Part shown: positions 35,384-44,833 of the stretch, in pieces
Numbering within the stretch: the first letter of the stretch is position 1
How the letters are laid out: each line of letters begins with the position of its first letter
From: Xylanimonas cellulosilytica DSM 15894
Lineage (GTDB): Bacteria > Actinomycetota > Actinomycetes > Actinomycetales > Cellulomonadaceae
Assembly (NCBI RefSeq): GCF_000024965.1
Contig: NC_013530.1
Span: 1,240,001 to 1,304,000 of the forward strand
Length of the DNA: 64,000 nucleotides
Direction: 5' to 3'
Made by a program: the position numbers and the translations under genes
The notes under the pieces: generated by a model
What the model saw: the letters and a program-made list of their open reading frames with translations, nothing else
What the model was told of the DNA's origin: nothing
The model's database searches: none

Positions 35384-36337
35384 ATGGCCGTCGTGACCAT
35401 GCGCCAGCTCCTCGAGAGCGGTGTCCACTTCGGACACCAGACCCGCCGTTGGAACCCGAAGATGAAGCGCTTCATCTTCACCGAGCGCAACGGCATCTAC
35501 ATCGTCGACCTGCAGCAGTCGCTGACCTACATCGACAACGCCTACAACTTCGTCAAGGAGACGGTCGCCCACGGCGGCTCGGTCCTCTTCGTCGGCACGA
35601 AGAAGCAGGCGCAGGAGCCCGTGGCCGAGCAGGCCGCCCGCGTGGGCATGCCCTACGTGAACCACCGCTGGCTCGGTGGCATGCTCACCAACTTCACCAC
35701 GGTGCACAAGCGTCTCCAGCGCCTCAAGGAGCTCGAGGAGATCAACTTCGACGACGTCGCCGGCTCCGGCCTGACGAAGAAGGAGCTCCTCGTCCTGCGC
35801 CGCGAGAAGGACAAGCTCTCGCGCACGCTCGGCGGCATCCGCGACATGGCCAAGGTTCCCTCGGCCGTGTGGATCGTCGACACGAACAAGGAGCACCTCG
35901 CCGTCGACGAGGCCCGCAAGCTCAACATCCCGGTCGTCGCGATCCTCGACACCAACTGCGACCCCGACATGGTCGACTACGCCATCCCGGGCAACGACGA
36001 CGCGATCCGCTCCGTCACGCTGCTCACCCGCGTGATCGCCGACGCCGTCGCCGAGGGCCTGCTGCAGCGTCACTCCGGCAAGGCCGCCGCCACCGAGGGC
36101 GAGTCGGAGCCGCTGGCCGAGTGGGAGCGCGAGCTCCTGGCCGGTGCCGAGGCCGCCGCCGAGGCGCCTGCCGCCGAGACCACCGAGGCGCCGGCTGCCG
36201 AGGCTCCCGCTGAGGTCGTCGAGGCCGCTGAGGTCGTCGAGGCTGCCGAGGTCGTCGAGGCCCCCGCAGAGGCCGAGGCGCCCGCCGCCGCTGAGGCGCC
36301 CGCCGCCGAGGCCGCTGAGGCCGAGAAGTCCGAGTGA
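35384..36337 (+). CDS. rpsB: 30S ribosomal protein S2
   Basis: A 317-residue ribosomal protein. The S2 core includes [23 protein letters not shown] (two stretches), [29 protein letters not shown], and [19 protein letters not shown] long acidic Ala/Glu/Pro tail (~255-317) with repeated [13 protein letters not shown] is actinobacterial in style. ATG 35384 follows GAAAGGACCAGTC. Confidence 0.97.
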   Translation: MAVVTMRQLLESGVHFGHQTRRWNPKMKRFIFTERNGIYIVDLQQSLTYIDNAYNFVKETVAHGGSVLFVGTKKQAQEPVAEQAARVGMPYVNHRWLGGMLTNFTTVHKRLQRLKELEEINFDDVAGSGLTKKELLVLRREKDKLSRTLGGIRDMAKVPSAVWIVDTNKEHLAVDEARKLNIPVVAILDTNCDPDMVDYAIPGNDDAIRSVTLLTRVIADAVAEGLLQRHSGKAAATEGESEPLAEWERELLAGAEAAAEAPAAETTEAPAAEAPAEVVEAAEVVEAAEVVEAPAEAEAPAAAEAPAAEAAEAEKSE

Positions 36338-36343
36338 GGTGAC

Positions 36344-36371
36344 GCGGGCCGGGGTTCGCGCCCCGGCCCGC
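36344..36371 (+). terminator. Hairpin between rpsB and tsf (attenuator candidate)
   Basis: A perfect 11-bp stem GCGGGCCGGGG (36344-36354) with its complement (36361-36371), loop TTCGCG, followed by TCCCTT. It would reduce read-through from rpsB to tsf. Confidence 0.7.
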
Positions 36372-36412
36372 TCCCTTGCCGCTGCCACCTCAAGCACACA
36401 GGAGCGCTCACC

Positions 36413-37252
36413 ATGGCGAACTACACCATCCAGGACATCAAGGACCTGCGCGCGCTGACCGGCGCCGGCATGACCGACGTCAAGAAGGCTCTCGACGAGG
36501 CCGACGGCGACCAGCAGCAGGCCGTCGAGCTCATCCGCAAGCGCGGCCTGGCCAAGGCCGCCAAGCGCGAGGGCAACGCCACCTCCGAGGGCCTCGTGGC
36601 CGTCAAGGTCGAAGATGCCGCCGCCGGTCAGGCCGCGACGCTCATCGAGCTGAACGCCGAGACCGACTTCGTCGTCAAGAACGAGAAGTTCATCGCGCTG
36701 GCCGACCAGGTGCTCGACGCGGTCGCCGCCGCCGGTGCTGCCGACGCCACGGCCGCCCTGGCCGCGCCGGTCGCCGGCGAGACCGTCGCCGACCTCATCG
36801 CCGGTGCCGCCGGCACCATGGGCGAGAAGATCGTCCTGGCCCGCGTCGCGCGCGCCGAGGGCCCGAAGGTCACGACGTACCTGCACCGCACCGCCAAGGA
36901 CCTGCCGCCGAGCATCGGCGTCGTCGTCGTGACGGACGAGGCCGCGCAGCCCGTGGCGAAGGACGTCGCCCAGCACATCGCCGCGATGGCCCCGAAGTAC
37001 CTCACGCGCGACGAGGTCCCGGCCGAGGTCGTCGACAAGGAGCGCGAGATCGCCCGCGAGCTGTCGATCGCCGAGGGCAAGCCCGAGGCCGCGCTGCCGA
37101 AGATCGTCGAGGGTCGCCTGAACGGCTTCTTCAAGGAGAACGTCCTCGTCGAGCAGCCGCTCGCCAAGGACACCAAGGTGACCGTCGCCAAGCACGTCGA
37201 GGCCACGGGCGGTCAGCTCACCGGCTTCGTCCGCTTCCGCGTCGGCAACTGA
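36413..37252 (+). CDS. tsf: Elongation factor Ts
   Basis: Nucleotide exchange factor for EF-Tu. The 279-residue protein shows IQDIKDLRALTGAGMTDVKKAL (two stretches), the EF-Tu contact TDFV in ELNAETDFVVKNEKF, and a C-terminal core ending in VRFRVGN. ATG 36413 follows CAGGAGCGCTCACC. Confidence 0.98.
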   Translation: MANYTIQDIKDLRALTGAGMTDVKKALDEADGDQQQAVELIRKRGLAKAAKREGNATSEGLVAVKVEDAAAGQAATLIELNAETDFVVKNEKFIALADQVLDAVAAAGAADATAALAAPVAGETVADLIAGAAGTMGEKIVLARVARAEGPKVTTYLHRTAKDLPPSIGVVVVTDEAAQPVAKDVAQHIAAMAPKYLTRDEVPAEVVDKEREIARELSIAEGKPEAALPKIVEGRLNGFFKENVLVEQPLAKDTKVTVAKHVEATGGQLTGFVRFRVGN

Positions 37253-37261
37253 CGCACCCGT

Positions 37262-37297
37262 GCGGCCCGGCACTACCCGACGGTAGCGCCGGGCCGC
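37262..37297 (+). terminator. Terminator after tsf
   Basis: Ten-bp arms GCGGCCCGGC (37262-37271) and GCCGGGCCGC (37288-37297), with an inner CTACC/GGTAG extension, then TCGT. Confidence 0.75.
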
Positions 37298-37368
37298 TCG
37301 TGCACCCAGGCCGTTCCGGCCGGGTGCGGCATGACCCCAGCAGTGCGTGACGAAGAGGACGGTGGCCG

Positions 37369-38115
37369 ATGCCCAAGAAGACCAACAAGAACGAGGCCAC
37401 GCGCCGCGTCCTGCTCAAGCTCTCCGGTGAGGCGTTCGGCGGTGGCTCCGTGGGCCTGGACGCCGACGTCGTGCGCCGCATCGCCGCCGAGATCGGTGAG
37501 GCCGTGCGCCAGGGCGTGCAGGTGGCCGTCGTCGTCGGCGGGGGGAACTTCTTCCGCGGAGCCGAGCTCTCCCAGGCCGGGATGGACCGCGCCCGCGCCG
37601 ACTACATGGGCATGCTGGGCACCGTGATGAACTGCCTGGCGCTGCAGGACTTCCTGGAGCAGGCCGGCACCAAGACGCGGGTGCAGACCGCCATCACCAT
37701 GGGCCAGGTCGCCGAGTCCTACATCCCGCTGCGCGCGATCCGCCACCTGGAGAAGGGCCGCGTGGTCATCTTCGGTGCCGGCGCCGGCATGCCGTACTTC
37801 TCCACCGACACCGTCTCGGTGCAGCGCGCCCTCGAGGTGCACTGCGAGGAGGTGCTCATGGGCAAGAACGGCGTCGACGGCGTCTACGACTCGGACCCGC
37901 GCAAGAACCCGGACGCGCTGCGCTACGACCACCTCACCTACGACGTGGCCCTGCGTGACAACCTGCAGGTCATGGACAACACGGCCATCGCGATGTGCCG
38001 CGACAACGACGTGTCCATGCGCGTCTTCGGCCTGGAGGGCGCGGGCAACGTGACGCGCGCGCTGCTGGGCGAGAAGATCGGCACACTGATGACGGCGCAC
38101 GCGCCGACCGACTGA
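37369..38115 (+). CDS. pyrH: UMP kinase
   Basis: Hexameric bacterial UMP kinase in pyrimidine synthesis. The 248-residue protein has [44 protein letters not shown], and [19 protein letters not shown] 37369 follows GGACGGTGGCCG. pyrH-frr-cdsA is the conserved order. Confidence 0.97.
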   Translation: MPKKTNKNEATRRVLLKLSGEAFGGGSVGLDADVVRRIAAEIGEAVRQGVQVAVVVGGGNFFRGAELSQAGMDRARADYMGMLGTVMNCLALQDFLEQAGTKTRVQTAITMGQVAESYIPLRAIRHLEKGRVVIFGAGAGMPYFSTDTVSVQRALEVHCEEVLMGKNGVDGVYDSDPRKNPDALRYDHLTYDVALRDNLQVMDNTAIAMCRDNDVSMRVFGLEGAGNVTRALLGEKIGTLMTAHAPTD

Positions 38116-38130
38116 CGCTAGGGAGCACCT

Positions 38131-38688
38131 GTGATCGACGAGACCCTCTTCGAGGCCGAAGAGAAGATGGACAAGGCGATCGAGGTCGCCAAGGAGGACT
38201 TCGCGGGCATCCGCACCGGCCGTGCGAACGCCGGGATGTTCAGCAAGATCGTCGTGGACTACTACGGCGCACCCACCCCGCTGCAGCAGCTCGCCTCGTT
38301 CAACATCCCCGAGGCGCGCTCGGTGCTGATCTCGCCCTTCGACAAGTCGTCGATGGCCGCGATCGAGAAGGCGCTGCGTGACTCCGACCTGGGCGTCAAC
38401 CCGTCCAACGACGGCAACGCGATCCGCATCGTGCTGCCCGCCCTCACCGAGGAGCGCCGCCGCGACTACGTGAAGCTCGCCAAGACCAAGGCCGAGGACG
38501 CGCGCATCACGGTGCGCAACATCCGCCGCAAGGCCAAGGACGTGCTCGACAAGCTCGTCAAGGACGGCGAGGCGGGCGAGGACGAGGTCAGCCGCGCGGA
38601 GAAGGAGCTCGAGGCGCTGACGAAGAGGCACGTCGACCAGGTCGACCAGCTCCTCGCGGGCAAGGAGAGCGAGCTGCTCGAGGTCTGA
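38131..38688 (+). CDS. frr: Ribosome recycling factor
   Basis: A 185-residue factor splitting post-termination ribosomes with EF-G. Typical segments are [30 protein letters not shown]-like [33 protein letters not shown] (two stretches), and a C-terminal coiled region. GTG 38131 follows AGGGAGCACCT, and the TGA overlaps the cdsA ATG. Confidence 0.97.
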   Translation: MIDETLFEAEEKMDKAIEVAKEDFAGIRTGRANAGMFSKIVVDYYGAPTPLQQLASFNIPEARSVLISPFDKSSMAAIEKALRDSDLGVNPSNDGNAIRIVLPALTEERRRDYVKLAKTKAEDARITVRNIRRKAKDVLDKLVKDGEAGEDEVSRAEKELEALTKRHVDQVDQLLAGKESELLEV

Positions 38689-39596
38689 TGACCGCTATCC
38701 CGGAACCCTCCCCGCCCGCGGCGCGCACCTCGCGCGCCGGGCGCAACCTCCCGGCGGCCATCGCCGTCGGTGTGCTGCTGCTCGGCCTCGTCGGCGCATC
38801 CCTGTGGTTCCGTCCCGAACCGTTCGTCGCGCTCGTCGCGGTGGTGGTCGGGGCGGGCCTGTGGGAGCTGCGGACGGCGTTCGCACGCCGCGACATCGTG
38901 CTGCCGATCTGGCCGCTGCTCGTCGGTGGCGTCGGCATGGTCGTCTCGGCGCGCATGGGCGGGCCCGAGGGGCTGCTCGTCGCGTACGTGCTCACTGTCG
39001 GGGCCGCCACCATGTGGCGGGTGCTGGACGGGCCCGGACGCGCGGCGGTCCGCGACGTCGCGGCGGCCGCGTTCGCGGCGACGTACGTGCCGTTCCTGGC
39101 CGGGTTCGTGGTGCTGCTGCTCGGGCTGCCGGGCCCGCAGGACGACCGCTGGCTGGTGGCCGTGTTCATCCTGCTCGCCGTGGCGAACGACACCGGCGGC
39201 TACATCGCCGGCGTGCTGTTCGGCCGGCACCCGCTGGCGCCGACGGTCAGCCCCAAGAAGAGCTGGGAGGGGATGGCCGGGTCGGTGCTGCTGACGACGG
39301 CGGTGGGCGTCGTGGGTGCGCACTGGGTGCTCGACAAGCCGTTCTTGCCGGAGGCAGGCTTGCCGTGGCTCGGATCGTCGCTCGTGCTGGGCCTCGTGCT
39401 CGGCGTCATGACCGCGATCACGGCGACAGTGGGCGACCTGGCCGAGTCGCTGCTCAAACGCGACCTAGACTTGAAGGACATGGGTTCGCTGCTCCCCGGG
39501 CACGGGGGTGTGTTGGACCGCGTCGACTCGATGCTCGTCACCGCGCCGTTCGTCTACCTCGTCCTCACGGTGGCCGTGCCGGGTCCCGCTGCGTAA
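38688..39596 (+). CDS. cdsA: Phosphatidate cytidylyltransferase
   Basis: Makes CDP-diacylglycerol for phospholipid synthesis. The 302-residue membrane protein has eight or nine predicted helices and the CdsA signature near the C-terminus: [28 protein letters not shown], written in two parts as [18 protein letters not shown] and [11 protein letters not shown] 38688 overlaps the frr stop. Confidence 0.95.
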   Translation: MTAIPEPSPPAARTSRAGRNLPAAIAVGVLLLGLVGASLWFRPEPFVALVAVVVGAGLWELRTAFARRDIVLPIWPLLVGGVGMVVSARMGGPEGLLVAYVLTVGAATMWRVLDGPGRAAVRDVAAAAFAATYVPFLAGFVVLLLGLPGPQDDRWLVAVFILLAVANDTGGYIAGVLFGRHPLAPTVSPKKSWEGMAGSVLLTTAVGVVGAHWVLDKPFLPEAGLPWLGSSLVLGLVLGVMTAITATVGDLAESLLKRDLDLKDMGSLLPGHGGVLDRVDSMLVTAPFVYLVLTVAVPGPAA

Positions 39597-39609
39597 GGAA
39601 GTCCCCTCC

Positions 39610-40779
39610 ATGCCCACCACCGACGTCCCGGCCCCTCAGGTCCGCCCCGGTCACGAGACCACGCCCGTCGCCCTGCAGATGGCGCCGCGCCGCGCCGTCA
39701 AGGCGCCCCGCCACTTCGCCGACCTCACGCACGCGGAGCGGGTTGCCGCCGTCGCGGAGCTGGGGCACCAGGGCTTCCGGGCGAAGCAGCTCGCCACGCA
39801 CTACTTCGCGCACTACACCACCGACCCCGCAGACTGGACCGACATCCCCGCGGCGGCCCGCGAGGGCATGGCTGCCGCGCTGTTCCCGCCGCTCCTGACG
39901 GCCCGCCGAACGCTCGAGGCGGACAAGGGGACGACGGTCAAGACGCTGTGGGGCCTGCACGACGGCACCCGCATCGAGTCGGTCCTGATGCGCTACCCGC
40001 GCCGCTCCACCCTGTGCATCTCCAGCCAGGTCGGGTGCGGCATGGCGTGCCCGTTCTGCGCGACCGGACAGCTCGGGTTCACCCGCAACCTGTCGGCGGC
40101 GGAGATGCTGGAGCAGGTGCGGCTCGCCATGCGCTCGCTCGCGCTCGGCGAGATCCCGGGTGGTCCCACCCGCCTGAACAACCTGGTCTTCATGGGCGAG
40201 GGCGAGGGCCTGATCAACTACCGGGCGATCATGACGTGCATCCGCACGCTCGTCGCGGACGCGCCCGAGGGCTTCGGCATGAGCGCGCGCAACATCACCG
40301 TCTCGACGGTGGGTCTGGTCCCGGGCATGAAGAAGCTCGCGGCCGAAGGGCTGCCGCTCACGCTGGCGCTCAGCCTGCATGCGCCCGACGACGACCTGCG
40401 CAGCGAGCTCGTGCCCATCAACACGCGGTTCAGCGTCGACGAGGCGCTGGACGCGGCCCGCGCGTACTTCGAGGCGACGGGACGCCGGGTGTCGATCGAG
40501 TACGCCCTGATCAAGGACATGAACGACCACGCCTGGCGCGCCGACCTGCTGGGCACCAAGCTCAACGCCCGCGGCAAGGGGTGGGTGCACGTGAACCCGA
40601 TCCCGCTCAACCCGACTCCCGGATCGATCTGGACGGCGTCGGAGCGTGCCGTCGAGGACGAGTTCGTCGCTAGGCTGCGGGGGCACGGCATCCCGACGAC
40701 GGTGCGGGACACCCGTGGATCGGACATCGACGGCGCCTGCGGGCAGCTGGCCGCCGAGGAGGAAGAGGGAGACGCATGA
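39610..40779 (+). CDS. rlmN: 23S rRNA (A2503-C2)/tRNA methyltransferase RlmN
   Basis: Radical SAM enzyme methylating A2503 of 23S rRNA and A37 of some tRNAs. The 389-residue protein has the cluster motif C143-x3-C147-x2-C150 ([17 protein letters not shown]), the methyl-carrying C-terminal Cys377 (DIDGACGQL), and INPIPLNP-like [10 protein letters not shown]. The usual GMGEP SAM-binding motif reads G196-E-G-E-G200 here ([11 protein letters not shown]), an unusual change. ATG 39610 follows AAGGAAGTCCCCTCC. It overlaps the next gene by 4 bp. Confidence 0.93.
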   Translation: MPTTDVPAPQVRPGHETTPVALQMAPRRAVKAPRHFADLTHAERVAAVAELGHQGFRAKQLATHYFAHYTTDPADWTDIPAAAREGMAAALFPPLLTARRTLEADKGTTVKTLWGLHDGTRIESVLMRYPRRSTLCISSQVGCGMACPFCATGQLGFTRNLSAAEMLEQVRLAMRSLALGEIPGGPTRLNNLVFMGEGEGLINYRAIMTCIRTLVADAPEGFGMSARNITVSTVGLVPGMKKLAAEGLPLTLALSLHAPDDDLRSELVPINTRFSVDEALDAARAYFEATGRRVSIEYALIKDMNDHAWRADLLGTKLNARGKGWVHVNPIPLNPTPGSIWTASERAVEDEFVARLRGHGIPTTVRDTRGSDIDGACGQLAAEEEEGDA

Positions 40780-41330
40780 GCAGCGCGCTGTTCGGCACCG
40801 TGTCGGTGCTCAAGACCGGGTACGACAAGGACGAGGTGGACGAGTTCTTCGACCACGCCCGGCAGGCGTACGAGGGGCGTACCGCCCAGCCTCTGACGGC
40901 CGGTGAGATCCAGCAGGCGACGTTCGACCTGGTGCGCGGCGGCTACGACACCCACGAGGTGGACGCGGCCCTCGACCGTCTGGAGTCGGCCTTCGTCGGT
41001 CGCCAGCGCGCGGAGTTCGTGGGCGCGCACGGCCAGGAGGCGTGGATGGCTGCGCTCGCCGAGCGTGCCCGCACCCTGTACGGCCGGTTGGGTCGCCCGG
41101 ACGGCGACCGGTTCGCCCCGGCCGACCGCGGGCAGCAGGGCTACGACAAGGACGACGTGGACGCGCTGTGCGACCGCCTGGTGGGGTACTTCGACCGCCA
41201 GGAGCCGCTGACCTCTGCCGAGGTGCGGGCCGCGACGTTCGGTGCCGCCCGCGGCGACGACGCCTACGCCGAGGGCCCGGTCGACGCGTTCTTCGCGCGG
41301 GCCGTCGAGGTCCTGCTCGGCGTCGAGTGA
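40776..41330 (+). CDS. DivIVA-domain repeat protein
   Basis: A 184-residue protein with three copies of the short DivIVA N-terminal motif: [14 protein letters not shown] (~15-28), [15 protein letters not shown] (~55-69) and [18 protein letters not shown] (~123-140). A long coiled coil is absent. It overlaps rlmN by 4 bp. DivIVA-domain proteins bind curved membranes or partner proteins at cell poles; this small version has no assigned role. In related genomes it lies between rlmN and dxr; here 20 kb of accessory DNA intervenes. Confidence 0.82.
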   Translation: MSSALFGTVSVLKTGYDKDEVDEFFDHARQAYEGRTAQPLTAGEIQQATFDLVRGGYDTHEVDAALDRLESAFVGRQRAEFVGAHGQEAWMAALAERARTLYGRLGRPDGDRFAPADRGQQGYDKDDVDALCDRLVGYFDRQEPLTSAEVRAATFGAARGDDAYAEGPVDAFFARAVEVLLGVE

Positions 41331-41346
41331 CCTGCGGGCAGCCGCG

Positions 41347-41991
41347 GTGAGGGTCGACCCGGACGGGCGCACCGTCCAGGGCGTGACCGTGCTGATCCTC
41401 TTCGCCGTGCTCAACGTGCTCTTCCTGATCACGTGCCTGCCGGTGGTGACGATCGGTGCGGCGACGAGCTCGCTGCTCGAGGTGACCCACCGCTACGCCG
41501 ACGACGAGCGCGGCGACCTGGTGCGGGGCTATCTGGCGGCGCTGCGCCGCAACCTCGGTCGGGGCACCCTCGTGTTCCTCGCCCTCGGCGTCCCCGCCGT
41601 GATGCTGGTGTTCAGCGCGGTGTTCTGGTTCTCGCTGGACGGCATCCTCACGGCGGTGGCCGGCGGGCTGTCCGCGCTGGGGGCGGCGTTCGTGCTCGCG
41701 GCGTTGCTCTACGGGCTCGCCCTCGTGGGCACGCACCTGGCCCCGCTGAGGCAGACGCTGCGCAACGCCCTGCTGCTGCCGCTGGCGGAGCCCGCGCGCA
41801 CGGGGGCGCTGGTGCTGATCCCGCTCACCGGACTCCTGCTTCTGTACGTGTGGCCCGCGTCGTGGGTGCTCGCCGTGACGGTCGGCTTCTCCGTGGGCGC
41901 CTACTTCCAGGCGCTGGTCCTGCGCGGGGTGTTCGCCCGCCAGAGCGGCGCCGCGCCCTCCGGGCCGGTCAGCCCGCACTCGGGGGAGTAG
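41347..41991 (+). CDS. YesL-like (DUF624) membrane protein
   Basis: A 214-residue protein with about five transmembrane helices beginning VTVLILFAVLNVLFLITCLPVVTIG (two stretches), the DUF624/YesL signature, and a conserved TSSLLEVTHRYADDERGDLVRGYLAALRRN loop read in two parts. DUF624 genes commonly accompany CUT1 sugar ABC transporters and may assist them; the role is unknown. GTG 41347 lies 16 bp after the DivIVA-protein stop. Convergent with the solute-binding protein gene across a shared terminator. Confidence 0.75.
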   Translation: MRVDPDGRTVQGVTVLILFAVLNVLFLITCLPVVTIGAATSSLLEVTHRYADDERGDLVRGYLAALRRNLGRGTLVFLALGVPAVMLVFSAVFWFSLDGILTAVAGGLSALGAAFVLAALLYGLALVGTHLAPLRQTLRNALLLPLAEPARTGALVLIPLTGLLLLYVWPASWVLAVTVGFSVGAYFQALVLRGVFARQSGAAPSGPVSPHSGE

Positions 41992-42005
41992 CCGCAACCT
42001 CCGAA

Positions 42006-42053
42006 CCGACGACGAAGGGGGAGGCCCATCAGGGCCTCCCCCTTCGTCGTCGG
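42006..42053. terminator. Bidirectional terminator between YesL-like and sugar-binding protein genes
   Basis: A perfect 22-bp stem (42006-42027 and 42032-42053) with a 4-nt loop ATCA. Because the ends carry AAG-rich and CTT-rich runs, it can terminate both convergent units. It is the strongest hairpin in the window. Confidence 0.92.
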
Positions 42054-42081
42054 TGGATCACCGGGTCAGCGGGTCACCGAA

Positions 42082-43845
42082 TCACTGGGCGAACGCGTCC
42101 ACGACGGCCTCGCGGGCCTCGTTCTGCGCCTCCGCGTTGGCCATGTCGACCTCGAGCACCTTGGCGTAGCCCAGGCCCTCGGCCGTGGACTGCAGCTGGG
42201 CGAGCAGCGAGTCGAACTCGGCCTGGTCCTTCGCGTAGACCATCTTCCAGGAGTACTCCACGACGCTGGCCTTGACCTGGTTGCGGATCGTCTCGATCTC
42301 CGAGGAGTCGGCCGGGGTGGTGAAGCCGGAGCCGGGGGCCACGAGCACCTGGTCGTTCTTGACGAGGTAGTCCATGGTCGAGGTGGCGTCGTCCATGTGG
42401 GCCGACCAGTCGTCGGTCAGCGCCGTGCCGGTGATCTCCTGCACCGAGGGCCAGTACTTGTAGTTGTACTCGTAGCCGGTCTTCGGGTCCGTGTCGATCG
42501 GCAGCACCGTGGTGACGTTGAGCGCGGAGACGCCGTCGGCGTACTTGCCGCCGCCCCACTCGGCGGGGACGTCGCCGTCGCCACCGAGGATCGCGGCCTT
42601 GCCGAAGTCGGTGAGCTCAGGCTGGTCGCCCACGAGCTCCCACGTCAGGCCCTCGGGGCCGGCGGCACCCATGGTCTGGTTGCCGGAGGCGAGGACGCCC
42701 TCGCGCGAGTACAGCCAGTCGACGAACGCGGCGATGCGGTCCGGGTCCTCGGCGTGCGATCCGATGGCGAGGACCTGCTTGCCGCCGTAGACCTCGGCGC
42801 CGTAGGAGAAGATCTCCTGGTCGGCCAGCGGCACCATTTCGAAGCCCTTGCCGGCCTCGAGGTTGGCGGTGGTGTTGTAGGCCGACTGGCCGAGCCACGG
42901 CCACCACGACAGGAGCACCTGGCCGTTCTGGTACTTCGCGAACATCGTGTCGTAGTTCTGCGTCGTCGACTCCGGGTCGAGGATGCCGAGCTGGTTGGCG
43001 TCGAAGTAGAGCTGGAGCGAGCGCACGTACGCCGAGTCGGAGTCGATGATGCTCTGGTACTCGGAGCCGTCGGCCTTGGCCAGGACGAAGCCCATCTCGT
43101 CGAAGCCGTAGAGGCACGCGGGCTGCTTGCCCATCACCATCATGTTGCCGTCCCAGTCCTTGAAGAGGGACAGGCCGTACGTCGGGCCGCCGTTGTCGGC
43201 CGTCGGGTGGGCGTCCTGCATCTCCTTGAGGATGGGCAGCAGGTCTTCGAGCGTGCCGATCTCCGGGTAGCCGGCGTCGGCGTAGTAGTCCCAGCGCAGG
43301 TACGCGCCGAACGTGGGGTCGATGCCCTCGGAGGGTGCGGTCGGCGGGAGCGTCGACACCTGCGTCGGGAGCCCGTAGATGCCGTCCTTGCCGTCGTTGA
43401 GCCGCTGCACTGCGGCGTCGTACTGCGAGACGCTCTCCATCGAGCCGTAGTACTTGGACACGTCGAGCAGCAGGCCGCCGGCGATGAGCTCGTCCATCTT
43501 CTCGCCCTTGTCGGTGATGATGAGGTCACCGAGGTCGCCGCCCGCGACGCGCGTGTTGTAGAGCGTGTCACCGCCGCCCGCGACGTTCGGGGCGATGATG
43601 TTGAGCTCCATGTTGAACTTGTCCTTGACGAGCTTGCCGAACCACCCGGACTGGATGCCCTGGTAGTTGGCCAGCCCGTCGAACACGTCGATGGTGATGG
43701 GGTCGGACGTCGACCAGTCCTGGTCGAGCGCGACGGGCTCGGCCGACGTGTCGTCCTCGGCGTTCGCGCCGGAGGAACAGGCCGTCAGGGTCAGCGCCCC
43801 GAGGACCGGAGCCATCAGCAGGGCGATGGCCTTCTTCGATCGCAT
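42082..43845 (-). CDS. Sugar ABC transporter solute-binding lipoprotein
   Basis: A 587-residue extracellular solute-binding protein (family 1, LipO/YtcQ-like long form). A lipoprotein signal peptide (MRSKKAIALLMAPVLGALTL) ends at the lipobox LTAC (Cys23). The mature part has many Trp and Tyr residues, typical of oligosaccharide sites (LSWWPWLGQSAYN, YEWN-like runs). Third gene of the permease-permease-binding protein operon; ATG 43845 follows AGAAAGGCACGAC, 33 bp after the second permease. The long form, and its glycosidase neighbours, suggest an oligosaccharide ligand. Confidence 0.9.
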   Translation of the reverse strand: MRSKKAIALLMAPVLGALTLTACSSGANAEDDTSAEPVALDQDWSTSDPITIDVFDGLANYQGIQSGWFGKLVKDKFNMELNIIAPNVAGGGDTLYNTRVAGGDLGDLIITDKGEKMDELIAGGLLLDVSKYYGSMESVSQYDAAVQRLNDGKDGIYGLPTQVSTLPPTAPSEGIDPTFGAYLRWDYYADAGYPEIGTLEDLLPILKEMQDAHPTADNGGPTYGLSLFKDWDGNMMVMGKQPACLYGFDEMGFVLAKADGSEYQSIIDSDSAYVRSLQLYFDANQLGILDPESTTQNYDTMFAKYQNGQVLLSWWPWLGQSAYNTTANLEAGKGFEMVPLADQEIFSYGAEVYGGKQVLAIGSHAEDPDRIAAFVDWLYSREGVLASGNQTMGAAGPEGLTWELVGDQPELTDFGKAAILGGDGDVPAEWGGGKYADGVSALNVTTVLPIDTDPKTGYEYNYKYWPSVQEITGTALTDDWSAHMDDATSTMDYLVKNDQVLVAPGSGFTTPADSSEIETIRNQVKASVVEYSWKMVYAKDQAEFDSLLAQLQSTAEGLGYAKVLEVDMANAEAQNEAREAVVDAFAQ

Positions 43846-43878
43846 GTCGTGCCTTTCTGGTGGGGAAGGGTGGCGGCG

Positions 43879-44823
43879 TCAGCCCTTGACGGCGCCGAGC
43901 ATGATGCCCTTGACGAAGTACCGCTGGAACAGGGGATAGACGAAGACGATCGGCAGCACGACGATCACGGCGACCGTCATGCGGATGGACGTCGGTGTCT
44001 GCGAGGTGGCCGCGGAGGCGATGATGCCGAGGTTCCCCTGGGCGTTCTGGGCGGCCTGGGCCAGGCTGGAGGCCTGGTTGATGAACATGTAGAGCAGGTA
44101 CTGCAGCGAGTAGAGCTTCTGGTCGGTGATGTAGAGCAGCGTGTCCTGGAACGAGTTCCACTGGGCCACGGCCGAGAAGATCGCCACGGTCGCCAGGATC
44201 GGCGTCGTGTTGGGCAGGATGATCGAGAAGAAGATGCGCAGCGTGCTCGCGCCGTCGACCTCGGCGGCCTCCTGCAGGGAGCGCGGCAGCGACTCGATGT
44301 ACGTCTTGACGAGGATGACGTTGAACGGCTGCACGATGGCCGGGAGGATGTACACCCAGAACGAGTTGGTCAGCCCGAGCGTCTTCATCGTCACGTAGAC
44401 GGGGATGAGCCCGGCGTTGAAGTACATCGTGATGACGACGAGCCGGTACCACAGGGAACGCTTCCACATGCGCTCCTGGGTGAACATGAACCCGAGGAAC
44501 GCCGAGGCCAGCACCGTGGCGGCGGTGCCGATGACCGTGCGGGCGACCGACACGATCGCCGCCGTCGACAGGCCGTTGAGCTGGAGGATCTGCGAGTAGT
44601 TCGACAGGTGGAGGCCCCGCGGCCACAGGCGGATGTCGCCCGCGGCGCTCAGGTCGTTCGCGCTGACGGAGTTCACCACCAGGTACCAGAACGGGTACGC
44701 GCACAGCAGCGCGAAGAGCGCGAACCACAGGTAGTTCCAGCCGGCGAAGACGCGGTCGCCCTTCTCGCGCTGGACCGGGATCGAGCGGCGCAGCACCTGC
44801 GCCGGCGGCGTCGTGGCAGTCAC
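43879..44823 (-). CDS. Carbohydrate ABC transporter permease (LplC/MalG type)
   Basis: A 314-residue inner-membrane permease with six predicted helices and the EAA loop EAAEVDGASTLRIFFSIILP, which contacts the ATPase. The C-terminus FQRYFVKGIMLGAVKG is typical of LplC-type CUT1 permeases. GTG 44823 follows GAAGGGCTCCCC, 10 bp after the first permease. No ATPase gene is in the locus, so a shared MsiK-type ATPase elsewhere is expected. Confidence 0.93.
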   Translation of the reverse strand: MTATTPPAQVLRRSIPVQREKGDRVFAGWNYLWFALFALLCAYPFWYLVVNSVSANDLSAAGDIRLWPRGLHLSNYSQILQLNGLSTAAIVSVARTVIGTAATVLASAFLGFMFTQERMWKRSLWYRLVVITMYFNAGLIPVYVTMKTLGLTNSFWVYILPAIVQPFNVILVKTYIESLPRSLQEAAEVDGASTLRIFFSIILPNTTPILATVAIFSAVAQWNSFQDTLLYITDQKLYSLQYLLYMFINQASSLAQAAQNAQGNLGIIASAATSQTPTSIRMTVAVIVVLPIVFVYPLFQRYFVKGIMLGAVKG

Positions 44824-44833
44824 GGGGAGCCCT

